This document shows positions 25,300 to 37,100 of a DNA stretch of 64,000 nucleotides, piece by piece (within the stretch, counting starts at the first letter, position 1; each line of letters starts with the position of its first letter). This DNA comes from Loxodes magnus (taxonomy: Eukaryota; Ciliophora; Karyorelictea; Loxodida; Loxodidae): NCBI GenBank assembly GCA_946699065.1, contig CAMPDV010001201.1:62001-126000 (forward strand). The letters are read 5' to 3'. The notes beneath the pieces were generated by a model. That model was not told where the DNA came from. It searched no databases and worked only from the letters and a program-made list of their open reading frames with translations. Made by a program: the position numbers and the translations under genes.

Positions 25300-28200
25300 T
25301 GAAGAAGTAAAGTAAGAAAAGAAGATAGAATTTCAGTTTTAAGGAGTATGCTTTGAGAAGAAATAAGTATTTTGAAAAGTGAAGAAGTAAAGTAAGAAAA
25401 GAAGATAGAATTTCAGTTTTAAGGAGTATGCTTTGGGAAGTAATAAGTATTTAGAAAAGTGAAGAAATAATGTCAGAAAAGAAGAAAGAGTTTCAGTTTT
25501 AAGGAGTATGCTTGAGAAGTAATAAGTATTTTGAAAAGTGAAGAAGTGAAATAGAAAAGAAGAAAGAATTTCAGTTTTAAGTAGTATGCTTTGAGAAGTA
25601 TTAAGTATTTAGAAAAGTGAAGAAGTGAAGTAAGAAAAGAAGAAAGAGTTTCAGTTTTCAGTAGTATGCTTGAGAAGTAATAAGTATTTAGAAAAGTGAA
25701 TAAGTAAAGTAAGAAAAGAAGAAAGAGTTTCAGTTTTCAGTAGTATGCTTGAGAAGTAATAAGTATTTAGAAAAGTGAAGAAGTAAAGTAAGAAAAGAAG
25801 AAAGAATTTTAGTTTTAAGGAGTATGCTTTGAGAAGTAATAAGTATTTTTAAAAGTGAATAAGTAAAGTAAGAAAAGAAGATAGAATTTCAGTTTTAAGG
25901 AGTATGCTTTGGGAAGTAATAAGTATTTTTAAAAGTGAATAAGTAAAGTAAGAAAAGAAGAAAGAATTTTAGTTTTAAGGAGTATGCTTTGAGAAGTATT
26001 AAGTATTTTTAAAAGTGAATAAGTAAAGTAAGAAAAGAAGATAGAATTTCAGTTTTAAGGAGTATGCTTTGGGAAGTAATAAGTATTTTGAAAAGTGAAG
26101 AAGTAAAGTAAGAAAAGAAGATAGAGTTTCAGTTTTAAGGAGTATGCTTTGGGAAGTAATAAGTATTTTTAAAAGTGAATAAGTAAAGTAAGAAAAGAAG
26201 AAAGAGTTTCAGTTTTCAGTAGTATGCTTGAGAAGTAATAAGTATTTAGAAAAGTGAATAAGTAAAGTAAGAAAAGAAGAAAGAATTTTAGTTTTGAGTA
26301 GTATGCTTTAAGAAGTATTAAGTATTTAGAAAAGTGAATAAGTAAAGTAAGAAAAGAAGATAGAATTTCAGTTTTAAGGAGTATGCTTTAAGAAGTATTA
26401 AGTATTTTTAAAAGTGAAGAAGTAAAGTAAGAAAAGAAGATAGAATTTCAGTTTTAAGGAGTATGCTTTGAGAAGTAATAAGTAATTAAAAAAGGGAAGA
26501 AGTGAAGTAAGAAAAGAAGAAAGAATTTCAGTTTTCAGTAGTATGCTTGAGAAGTAATAAGTATTTTGAAAAGTGAATAAGTAAAGTAAGAAAAGAAGAA
26601 AGAGTTTCAGTTTTAAGTAGTATGCTTTAAGAAGTATTAAGTATTTAGAAAAGTGAAGAAGTGAAGTAAGAAAAGAAGAAGGAGTTTCAGTTTTAAGTAG
26701 TATGCTTTGAGAATTATAAGTATTTTGAAAAGTGAATAAGTGAAGTAAGAAAAGAAGAAGAATTTTAGTTTTAAGGAGTATGCTTTAAAAAGTAATAAGT
26801 ATTTAGAAAAGTGAAGAAGTGAAGTAAGAAAAGAAGATAGAATTTCAGTTTTAAGGAGTATGCTTTGGGAAGTAATAAGTATTTTGAAAAGTGAAGAAGT
26901 GAAGTAAGAAAAGAAGAAAGAGTTTCAGTTTTCAGTAGTATGCTTGAGAAGTAATAAGTATTTAGAAAAGTGAATAAGTAAAGTAAGAAAAGAAGAAAGA
27001 ATTTTAGTTTTGAGTAGTATGCTTTAAGAAGTATTAAGTATTTAGAAAAGTGAAGAAGTGAAGTAAGAAAAGAAGATAGAATTTCAGTTTTAAGGAGTAT
27101 GCTTTGGGAAGTATTAAGTATTTTTAAAAGTGAATAAGTAAAGTAAGAAAAGAAGATAGAATTTCAGTTTTCAGTAGTATGCTTGAGAAGTAATAAATAT
27201 TTAGAAAAGTGAAGAAGTAAAGTAAGAAAAGAAGATAGAATTTCAGTTTTAAGGAGTATGCTTTGAGAAGAAATAAGTATTTTGAAAAGTGAAGAAGTAA
27301 AGTAAGAAAAGAAGATAGAATTTCAGTTTTAAGGAGTATGCTTTGGGAAGTAATAAGTATTTTGAAAAGTGAAGAAATAATGTCAGAAAAGAAGAAAGAG
27401 TTTCAGTTTTAAGGAGTATGCTTGAGAAGTAATAAGTATTTTGAAAAGTGAAGAAGTGAAATAGAAAAGAAGAAAGAATTTCAGTTTTAAGTAGTATGCT
27501 TTGAGAAGTATTAAGTATTTAGAAAAGTGAAGAAGTGAAGTAAGAAAAGAAGAAAGAGTTTCAGTTTTAAGGAGTATGCTTTGAGAAGTATTAAGTATTT
27601 AGAAAAGTGAATAAGTAAAGTAAGAAAAGAAGAAAGAGTTTCAGTTTTCAGTAGTATGCTTGAGAAGTAATAAGTATTTAGAAAAGTGAATAAGTAGAGT
27701 AATAAAAGAAGATAGAATTTCAGTTTTAAAGAGTATGCTTTGAGAAGTAATAAGTATTTAGAAAAGTGAATAAGTAAAGTAAGAAAAGAAGATAGAATTT
27801 CAGTTTTAAGGAGTATGCTTTGAGATGTAATAAGTATTTAGAAAAGTGAATAAGTAAAGTAAGAAAAGAAGAAAGAATTTTAGTTTTGAGTAGTATGCTT
27901 TAAGAAGTATTAAGTATTTAGAAAAGTGAAGAAGTGAAGTAAGAAAAGAAGATAGAATTTCAGTTTTAAGGAGTATGCTTTGGGAAGTATTAAGTATTTT
28001 TAAAAGTGAATAAGTAAAGTAAGAAAAGAAGATAGAATTTCAGTTTTAAGTAGTATGCTTTGAGAAGTATTAAGTATTTAGAAAAGTGAAGAAGTGAAGT
28101 AAGAAAAGAAGATAGAATTTCAGTTTTAAGGAGTATGCTTTGAGAAGAAATAAGTATTTTGAAAAGTGAAGAAGTAAAGTAAGAAAAGAAGATAGAATTT

Positions 28201-30900
28201 CAGTTTTAAGGAGTATGCTTTGGGAAGTAATAAGTATTTAGAAAAGTGAAGAAATAATGTCAGAAAAGAAGAAAGAGTTTCAGTTTTAAGGAGTATGCTT
28301 GAGAAGTAATAAGTATTTTGAAAAGTGAAGAAGTGAAATAGAAAAGAAGAAAGAATTTCAGTTTTAAGTAGTATGCTTTGAGAAGTATTAAGTATTTAGA
28401 AAAGTGAAGAAGTGAAGTAAGAAAAGAAGAAAGAGTTTCAGTTTTCAGTAGTATGCTTGAGAAGTAATAAGTATTTAGAAAAGTGAATAAGTAAAGTAAG
28501 AAAAGAAGAAAGAGTTTCAGTTTTCAGTAGTATGCTTGAGAAGTAATAAGTATTTAGAAAAGTGAATAAGTAGAGTAATAAAAGAAGATAGAATTTCAGT
28601 TTTAAAGAGTATGCTTTGAGAAGTAATAAGTATTTAGAAAAGTGAATAAGTAAAGTAAGAAAAGAAGATAGAATTTCAGTTTTAAGGAGTATGCTTTGAG
28701 ATGTAATAAGTATTTAGAAAAGTGAATAAGTAAAGTAAGAAAAGAAGATAGAATTTCAGTTTTAAGGAGTATGCTTGAGAAGTAATAAGTATTTAGAAAA
28801 GTGAATAAGTAAAGTAAGAAAAGAAGATAGAATTTCAGTTTTAAGGAGTATGTTTTGGGAAGTAATAAGTATTTAGAAAAGTGAAGAAGTGAAGTAAGAA
28901 AAGAAGAAAGAGTTTCAGTTTTCAGTAGTATGCTTGAGAAGTAATAAGTATTTAGAAAAGTGAAGAAGTAAAGTAAGAAAAGAATATAGAATTTCAGTTT
29001 TAAGGAGTATGCTTTGAGATGTAATAAGTATTTAGAAAAGTGAATAAGTAAAGTAAGAAAAGAAGAAAGAATTTTAGTTTTGAGTAGTATGCTTTAAGAA
29101 GTATTAAGTATTTAGAAAAGTGAAGAAGTGAAGTAAGAAAAGAAGATAGAATTTCAGTTTTAAGGAGTATGCTTTGGGAAGTATTAAGTATTTTTAAAAG
29201 TGAATAAGTAAAGTAAGAAAAGAAGATAGAATTTCAGTTTTCAGTAGTATGCTTGAGAAGTAATAAGTATTTAGAAAAGTGAATAAGTAGAGTAATAAAA
29301 GAAGATAGAATTTCAGTTTTAAGTAGTATGCTTTGAGAAGTATTAAGTATTTAGAAAAGTGAAGAAGTGAAGTAAGAAAAGAAGAAAGAGTTTCAGTTTT
29401 CAGTAGTATGCTTGAGAAGTAATAAGTATTTAGAAAAGTGAATAAGTAAAGTAAGAAAAGAAGAAAGAGTTTCAGTTTTCAGTAGTATGCTTGAGAAGTA
29501 ATAAGTATTTAGAAAAGTGAATAAGTAAAGTAAGAAAAGAAGAAAGAATTTCAGTTTTAAAGAGTATGCTTTGAGAAGTAATAAGTATTTTGAAAAGTGA
29601 AGAAGTGAAGTAAGAAAAGAAGAAAGAGTTTCAGTTTTCAGTAGTATGCTTGAGAAGTAATAAGTATTTAGAAAAGTGAATAAGTAAAGTAAGAAAAGAA
29701 AAAAGAGTTTCAGTTTTAAGTAGTATGCTTTAAGAAGTAATAAGTATTTAGAAAAGTGAAGAAGTGAAGTAAGAAAAGAAGATAGAATTTCAGTTTTAAG
29801 GAGTATGCTTTGAGAAGTAATAAGTATTTTTAAAAGTGAAGAAGTGAAGTAAGAAAAGAAGATAGAATTTCAGTTTTAAGAATATGCTTTGGGAAGTAAT
29901 AAGTATTTTTAAAAGTGAAGAAGTAAAGTAAGAAAAGAATATAGAATTTCAGTTTTAAGGAGTATGCTTTGGGAAGTAATAAGTATTTAGAAAAGTGAAT
30001 AAGTAAAGTAAGAAAAGAAGAAAGAGTTTCAGTTTTCAGTAGTATGCTTGAGAAGTAATAAGTATTTAGAAAAGTGAAGAAATAATGTCAGAAAAGAAAA
30101 AAGAGTTTCAGTTTTAAGTAGTATGCTTTAAGAAGTAATAAGTATTTAGAAAAGTGAAGAAGTGAAGTAAGAAAAGAAGATAGAATTTCATTTTTAAGGA
30201 GTATGCTTTTAGAAGTATTAAGTATTTTTAAAAGTGAATAAGTAAAGTAAGAAAAGAAGATAGAATTTCAGTTTTAAGGAGTATGCTTTGGGAAGTAATA
30301 AGTATTTTGAAAAGTGAATAAGTAAAGTAAGAAAAGAAGATAGAATTTCAGTTTTAAGGAGTATGCTTTGGGAAGTAATAAGTATTTAGAAAAGTGAATA
30401 AGTAAAGTAAGAAAAGAAGAAAGAATTTTAGTTTCAAGGAGTATGCTTTGAGAAGTAATAAGTATTTTTAAAAGTGAAGAAATAATGTCAGAAAAGAAGA
30501 AAGAGTTTCAGTTTTAAGGAGTATGCTTGAGAAGTAATAAGTATTTTTAAAAGTGAAGAAGTAAAGTAAGAAAAGAAGAAAGAATTTCAGTTTTCAGTAG
30601 TATGCTTGAGAAGTATTAAGTATTTAGAAAAGTGAATAAGTAGAGTAATAAAAGAAGATAGAATTTCAGTTTTAAGGAGTATGCTTTGGGAAGTAATAAG
30701 TATTTTGAAAAGTGAATAAGTAAAGTAAGAAAAGAAGATAGAATTTCAGTTTTAAGGAGTATGCTTTGAGAAGTAATAAGTATTTAGAAAAGTGAAGAAG
30801 TAAAGTAAGAAAAGAAGAAAGAATTTCAGTTTTCAGTAGTATGCTTGAGAAGTATTAAGTATTTAGAAAAGTGGATAAGTAGAGTAATAAAAGAAGATAG
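25300..30900. repeat. Right copy of the 17.34-kb-offset block
   Basis: This region corresponds to about 8.0-13.6 kb. Between about 26,050 and 28,000 it matches 6.0-7.9 kb at an offset of 20,045: GTAATTAAAAAAGGG at 6,434 and 26,480, and AGAAGAATTTTAG at 6,711 and 26,756. It also matches the 9.4-kb copy of the same block. The right end joins the right copy of the 15.83-kb block at about 31 kb, so the two long duplications lie side by side in both places. Confidence 0.78.
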
Positions 30901-31199
30901 AATTTCAGTTTTAAGGAGTATGCTTTGGGAAGTAATAAGTATTTTTAAAAGTGAATAAGTAAAGTAAGAAAAGAAGATAGAATTTCAGTTTTAAGGAGTA
31001 TGCTTTGAGAAGTAATAAGTATTTAGAAAAGTGAAGAAGTAAAGTAAGAAAAGAAGATAGAATTTCAGTTTTCAGTAGTATGCTTGAGAAGTAATAAGTA
31101 TTTTTAAAAGTGAAGAAGTGAAGTAAGAAAAGAAGATAGAATTTCAGTTTTAAGGAGTATGCTTTGGGAAGTAATAAGTATTTAGAAAAGTGAATAAGT

Positions 31200-34100
31200 A
31201 AAGTAAGAAAAGAAGAAAGAGTTTCAGTTTTCAGTAGTATGCTTGAGAAGTAATAAGTATTTAGAAAAGTGAAGAAATAATGTCAGAAAAGAAAAAAGAG
31301 TTTCAGTTTTCAGTAGTATGCTTTGGGAAGTAATAAGTATTTTTAAAAGTGAATAAGTGAAGTAAGAAAAGAAGAAGGAGTTTCAGTTAAAAGGAGTATG
31401 CTTTGAGAAGTAATAAGTATTTTTAAAAGTGAAGAAGTAAAGTAAGAAAAGAATATAGAATTTCAGTTTTAAGGAGTATGCTTTGGGAAGTAATAAGTAT
31501 TTAGAAAAGTGAATAAGTAAAGTAAGAAAAGAAGAAAGAGTTTCAGTTTTCAGTAGTATGCTTGAGAAGTAATAAGTATTTAGAAAAGTGAAGAAATAAT
31601 GTCAGAAAAGAAAAAAGAGTTTCAGTTTTAAGTAGTATGCTTTAAGAAGTAATAAGTATTTAGAAAAGTGAAGAAGTGAAGTAAGAAAAGAAGATAGAAT
31701 TTCAGTTTTAAGGAGTATGCTTTTAGAAGTATTAAGTATTTTTAAAAGTGAATAAGTAAAGTAAGAAAAGAAGATAGAATTTCAGTTTTAAGAAGTATGC
31801 TTTGGGAAGTAATAAGTATTTTGAAAAGTGAAGAAGTGAAATAGAAAAGAAGAAGGAGTTTCAGTTTTAACAGTATGCTTTGAGAAGTATTAAGTATTTA
31901 GAAAAGTGAATAAGTAAAGTAAGAAAAGAAGAAAGAATTTTAGTTTCAAGGAGTATGCTTTGAGAAGTAATAAGTATTTTTAAAAGTGAAGAAATAATGT
32001 CAGAAAAGAAGAAAGAGTTTCAGTTTTAAGGAGTATGCTTGAGAAGTAATAAGTATTTAGAAAAGTGAAGAAGTAAAGTAAGAAAAGAAGAAAGAGTTTC
32101 AGTTTTCAGTAGTATGCTTGAGAAGTAATAAGTATTTAGAAAAGTGAATAAGTAAAGTAAGAAAAGAAGAAAGAATTTCAGTTTTAAAGAGTATGCTTTG
32201 AGAAGTAATAAGTATTTTGAAAAGTGAAGAAGTGAAGTAAGAAAAGAAGAAAGAGTTTCAGTTTTCAGTAGTATGCTTGAGAAGTAATAAGTATTTAGAA
32301 AAGTGAATAAGTAAAGTAAGAAAAGAAAAAAGAGTTTCAGTTTTAAGTAGTATGCTTTAAGAAGTAATAAGTATTTAGAAAAGTGAAGAAGTGAAGTAAG
32401 AAAAGAAGATAGAATTTCAGTTTTAAGGAGTATGCTTTGAGAAGTAATAAGTATTTTTAAAAGTGAAGAAGTGAAGTAAGAAAAGAAGATAGAATTTCAG
32501 TTTTAAGAATATGCTTTGGGAAGTAATAAGTATTTTTAAAAGTGAAGAAGTAAAGTAAGAAAAGAATATAGAATTTCAGTTTTAAGGAGTATGCTTTGGG
32601 AAGTAATAAGTATTTAGAAAAGTGAATAAGTAAAGTAAGAAAAGAAGAAAGAGTTTCAGTTTTCAGTAGTATGCTTGAGAAGTAATAAGTATTTAGAAAA
32701 GTGAAGAAATAATGTCAGAAAAGAAAAAAGAGTTTCAGTTTTAAGTAGTATGCTTTAAGAAGTAATAAGTATTTAGAAAAGTGAAGAAGTGAAGTAAGAA
32801 AAGAAGATAGAATTTCATTTTTAAGGAGTATGCTTTTAGAAGTATTAAGTATTTTTAAAAGTGAATAAGTAAAGTAAGAAAAGAAGATAGAATTTCAGTT
32901 TTAAGGAGTATGCTTTGGGAAGTAATAAGTATTTTGAAAAGTGAATAAGTAAAGTAAGAAAAGAAGATAGAATTTCAGTTTTAAGGAGTATGCTTTGGGA
33001 AGTAATAAGTATTTAGAAAAGTGAATAAGTAAAGTAAGAAAAGAAGAAAGAATTTTAGTTTCAAGGAGTATGCTTTGAGAAGTAATAAGTATTTTTAAAA
33101 GTGAAGAAATAATGTCAGAAAAGAAGAAAGAGTTTCAGTTTTAAGGAGTATGCTTGAGAAGTAATAAGTATTTTTAAAAGTGAAGAAGTAAAGTAAGAAA
33201 AGAAGAAAGAATTTCAGTTTTCAGTAGTATGCTTGAGAAGTATTAAGTATTTAGAAAAGTGAATAAGTAGAGTAATAAAAGAAGATAGAATTTCAGTTTT
33301 AAGGAGTATGCTTTGGGAAGTAATAAGTATTTTGAAAAGTGAATAAGTAAAGTAAGAAAAGAAGATAGAATTTCAGTTTTAAGGAGTATGCTTTGAGAAG
33401 TAATAAGTATTTAGAAAAGTGAAGAAGTAAAGTAAGAAAAGAAGATAGAATTTCAGTTTTAAGGAGTATGCTTTGAGAAGTAATAAGTATTTAGAAAAGT
33501 GAATAAGTAGAGTAATAAAAGAAGAAAGAGTTTCAGTTTTAAGGAGTATGCTTGAGAAGTAATAAGTATTTAGAAAAGTGAAGAAGTAAAGTAAGAAAAG
33601 AAGAAAGAGTTTCAGTTTTCAGTAGTATGCTTGAGAAGTAATAAGTATTTAGAAAAGTGAAGAAATAAAGTAAGAAAAGAAGAAAGAATTTCAGTTTTAA
33701 GGAGTATGCTTTAAGAAGTATTAAGTATTTTTAAAAGTGAATAAGTAAAGTAAGAAAAGAAGAAGGAGTTTCAGTTTTAAGGAGTATGCTTTGAGAAGTA
33801 ATAAGTATTTTTAAAAGTGAATAAGTAGAGTAATAAAAGAAGATAGAATTTCAGTTTTAAGGAGTATGCTTTGAGAAGTATTAAGTATTTTTAAAAGTGA
33901 ATAAGTAAAGTAAGAAAAGAAGAAAGAATTTCAGTTTTAAGGAGTATGCTTGAGAAGTAATAAGTATTTTTAAAAGTGAAGAAGTGAAGTAAAGAAGAAG
34001 GAGTTTCAGTTAAAACGAGTATTCTTTGAGAAGTAATAAGTATTTAGAAAAGTGAAGAAGTAAAGTAAGAAAAGAAGATAGAATTTCAGTTTTCAGTAGT

Positions 34101-37100
34101 ATGCTTGAGAAGTAATAAGTATTTAGAAAAGTGAAGAAGTAAAGTAAGAAAAGAAGAAAGAGTTTCAGTTTTAAGGAGTATGCTTTGAGAAGTATTAAGT
34201 ATTTAGAAAAGTGAAGAAATAATGTCAGAAAAGAAAAAAAAGTTTCAGTTTTAAGGAGTATGCTTTGAGAAGTAATAAGTATTTAGAAAAGTGAAGAAGT
34301 AAAGTAAGAAAAGAAGATAGAATTTCAGTTTTCAGTAGTATGCTTGAGAAGTAATAAGTATTTAGAAAAGTGAATAAGTAGAGTAATAAAAGAAGAAAGA
34401 GTTTCAGTTTTAAGGAGTATGCTTGAGAAGTAATAAGTATTTAGAAAAGTGAATAAGTAAAGTAAGAAAAGAAGAAAGAGTTTCAGTTTTCAGTAGTATG
34501 CTTTGGGAAGTAATAAGTATTTAGAAAAGTGAATAAGTAAAGTAAGAAAAGAAGAAAGAATTTCAGTTTTCAGTAGTATGCTTTGGGAAGTAATAAGTAT
34601 TTTTAAAAGTGAATAAGTGAAGTAAGAAAAGAAGAAGGAGTTTCAGTTAAAAGGAGTATGCTTTGAGAAGTAATAAGTATTTTTAAAAGTGAAGAAGTAA
34701 AGTAAGAAAAGAATATAGAATTTCAGTTTTAAGGAGTATGCTTTGGGAAGTAATAAGTATTTAGAAAAGTGAATAAGTAAAGTAAGAAAAGAAGAAAGAG
34801 TTTCAGTTTTCAGTAGTATGCTTGAGAAGTAATAAGTATTTAGAAAAGTGAAGAAATAATGTCAGAAAAGAAAAAAGAGTTTCAGTTTTAAGTAGTATGC
34901 TTTAAGAAGTAATAAGTATTTAGAAAAGTGAAGAAGTGAAGTAAGAAAAGAAGATAGAATTTCAGTTTTAAGGAGTATGCTTTTAGAAGTATTAAGTATT
35001 TTTAAAAGTGAATAAGTAAAGTAAGAAAAGAAGATAGAATTTCAGTTTTAAGAAGTATGCTTTGGGAAGTAATAAGTATTTTGAAAAGTGAAGAAGTGAA
35101 ATAGAAAAGAAGAAGGAGTTTCAGTTTTAACAGTATGCTTTGAGAAGTATTAAGTATTTAGAAAAGTGAATAAGTAAAGTAAGAAAAGAAGAAAGAATTT
35201 TAGTTTTCAGTAGTATGCTTGAGAAGTAATAAGTATTTAGAAAAGTGAAGAAATAATGTCAGAAAAGAAGAAAGAGTTTCAGTTTTAAGGAGTATGCTTG
35301 AGAAGTAATAAGTATTTAGAAAAGTGAAGAAGTAAAGTAAGAAAAGAAGAAAGAATTTCAGTTTTCAGTAGTATGCTTGAGAAGTATTAAGTATTTAGAA
35401 AAGTGGATAAGTAGAGTAATAAAAGAAGATAGAATTTCAGTTTTAAGGAGTATGCTTTGGGAAGTAATAAGTATTTTGAAAAGTGAATAAGTAAAGTAAG
35501 AAAAGAAGATAGAATTTCAGTTTTAAGGAGTATGCTTTGAGAAGTAATAAGTATTTAGAAAAGTGAAGAAGTAAAGTAAGAAAAGAAGATAGAATTTCAG
35601 TTTTCAGTAGTATGCTTGAGAAGTAATAAGTATTTAGAAAAGTGAATAAGTAGAGTAATAAAAGAAGAAAGAGTTTCAGTTTTAAGGAGTATGCTTGAGA
35701 AGTAATAAGTATTTAGAAAAGTGAAGAAGTAAAGTAAGAAAAGAAGATAGAATTTCAGTTTTAAGGAGTATGCTTTGTGAAATAATTAGAATTTAAAAAA
35801 GTGAATAAGTAAAGTAAGAAAAGAAGATAGAATTTTAGTTTCAAGGAGTATGCTTTGAGAAGTAATAAGTATTTTTAAAAGTGAAGAAGTGAAGTAAGAA
35901 AAGAAGATAGAATTTCAGTTTTAAGGAGTATGCTTTGAGAAGTAATAAGTATTTTTAAAAGTGAAGAAGTGAAGTAAAGAAGAAAGAGTTTCAGTTTTCA
36001 GTAGTATGCTTGAGAAGTAATAAGTATTTAGAAAAGTGAAGAAATAAAGTAAGAAAAGAAGAAAGAATTTCAGTTTTAAGGAGTATGCTTTAAGAAGTAT
36101 TAAGTATTTTTAAAAGTGAATAAGTAAAGTAAGAAAAGAAGAAGGAGTTTCAGTTTTAAGGAGTATGCTTTGAGAAGTAATAAGTATTTTTAAAAGTGAA
36201 TAAGTAGAGTAATAAAAGAAGATAGAATTTCAGTTTTAAGGAGTATGCTTTGAGAAGTATTAAGTATTTTTAAAAGTGAATAAGTAAAGTAAGAAAAGAA
36301 GAAAGAATTTTAGTTTCAAGGAGTATGCTTTGAGAAGTAATAAGTATTTTTAAAAGTGAATAAGTAAAGTAAGAAAAGAAGAAGGAGTTTCAGTTTTAAG
36401 GAGTATGCTTGAGAAGTAATAAGTATTTAGAAAAGTGAAGAAGTAAAGTAAGAAAAGAAGAAAGAATTTCAGTTTTAAGGAGTATGCTTTGAGAAGTATT
36501 AAGTATTTTTAAAAGTGAATAAGTAAAGTAAGAAAAGAAGAAAGAATTTTAGTTTCAAGGAGTATGCTTTGAGAAGTAATAAGTATTTTTAAAAGTGAAG
36601 AAGTGAAGTAAGAAAAGAAGATAGAATTTCAGTTTTAAGGAGTATGCTTTGAGAAGTAATAAGTATTTAGAAAAGTGAAGAAGTAAAGTAAGAAAAGAAG
36701 ATAGAATTTCAGTTTTCAGTAGTATGCTTGAGAAGTAATAAGTATTTAGAAAAGTGAATAAGTAGAGTAATAAAAGAAGAAAGAGTTTCAGTTTTAAGGA
36801 GTATGCTTGAGAAGTAATAAGTATTTAGAAAAGTGAAGAAGTAAAGTAAGAAAAGAAGAAAGAGTTTCAGTTTTAAGGAGTATGCTTTAAGAAGTATTAA
36901 GTATTTTTAAAAGTGAATAAGTAAAGTAAGAAAAGAAGAAGGAGTTTCAGTTTTAAGGAGTATGCTTTGAGAAGTAATAAGTATTTTTAAAAGTGAAGAA
37001 GTAAAGTAAGAAAAGAAGATAGAATTTCAGTTTTAAGTCGTATTATTTGAGAAGTAATAAGTTGATAGAAAAGTGAAGAAGTAAAGTAAGAAAAGAAGAT
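31200..37100. repeat. Right copy of the 15.83-kb-offset block
   Basis: Collinear with 15.4-21.3 kb as listed for the left copy. Small differences are visible: after the AACGAGTATTC monomer the left copy has a CTTTAAG monomer where this copy has TTTTCAGTAG-CTTGAG, and this copy carries extra monomers shared with its 3,100-bp tandem neighbour. Its last 2.5 kb is also the first copy of the 3,100-bp repeat. Confidence 0.82.
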
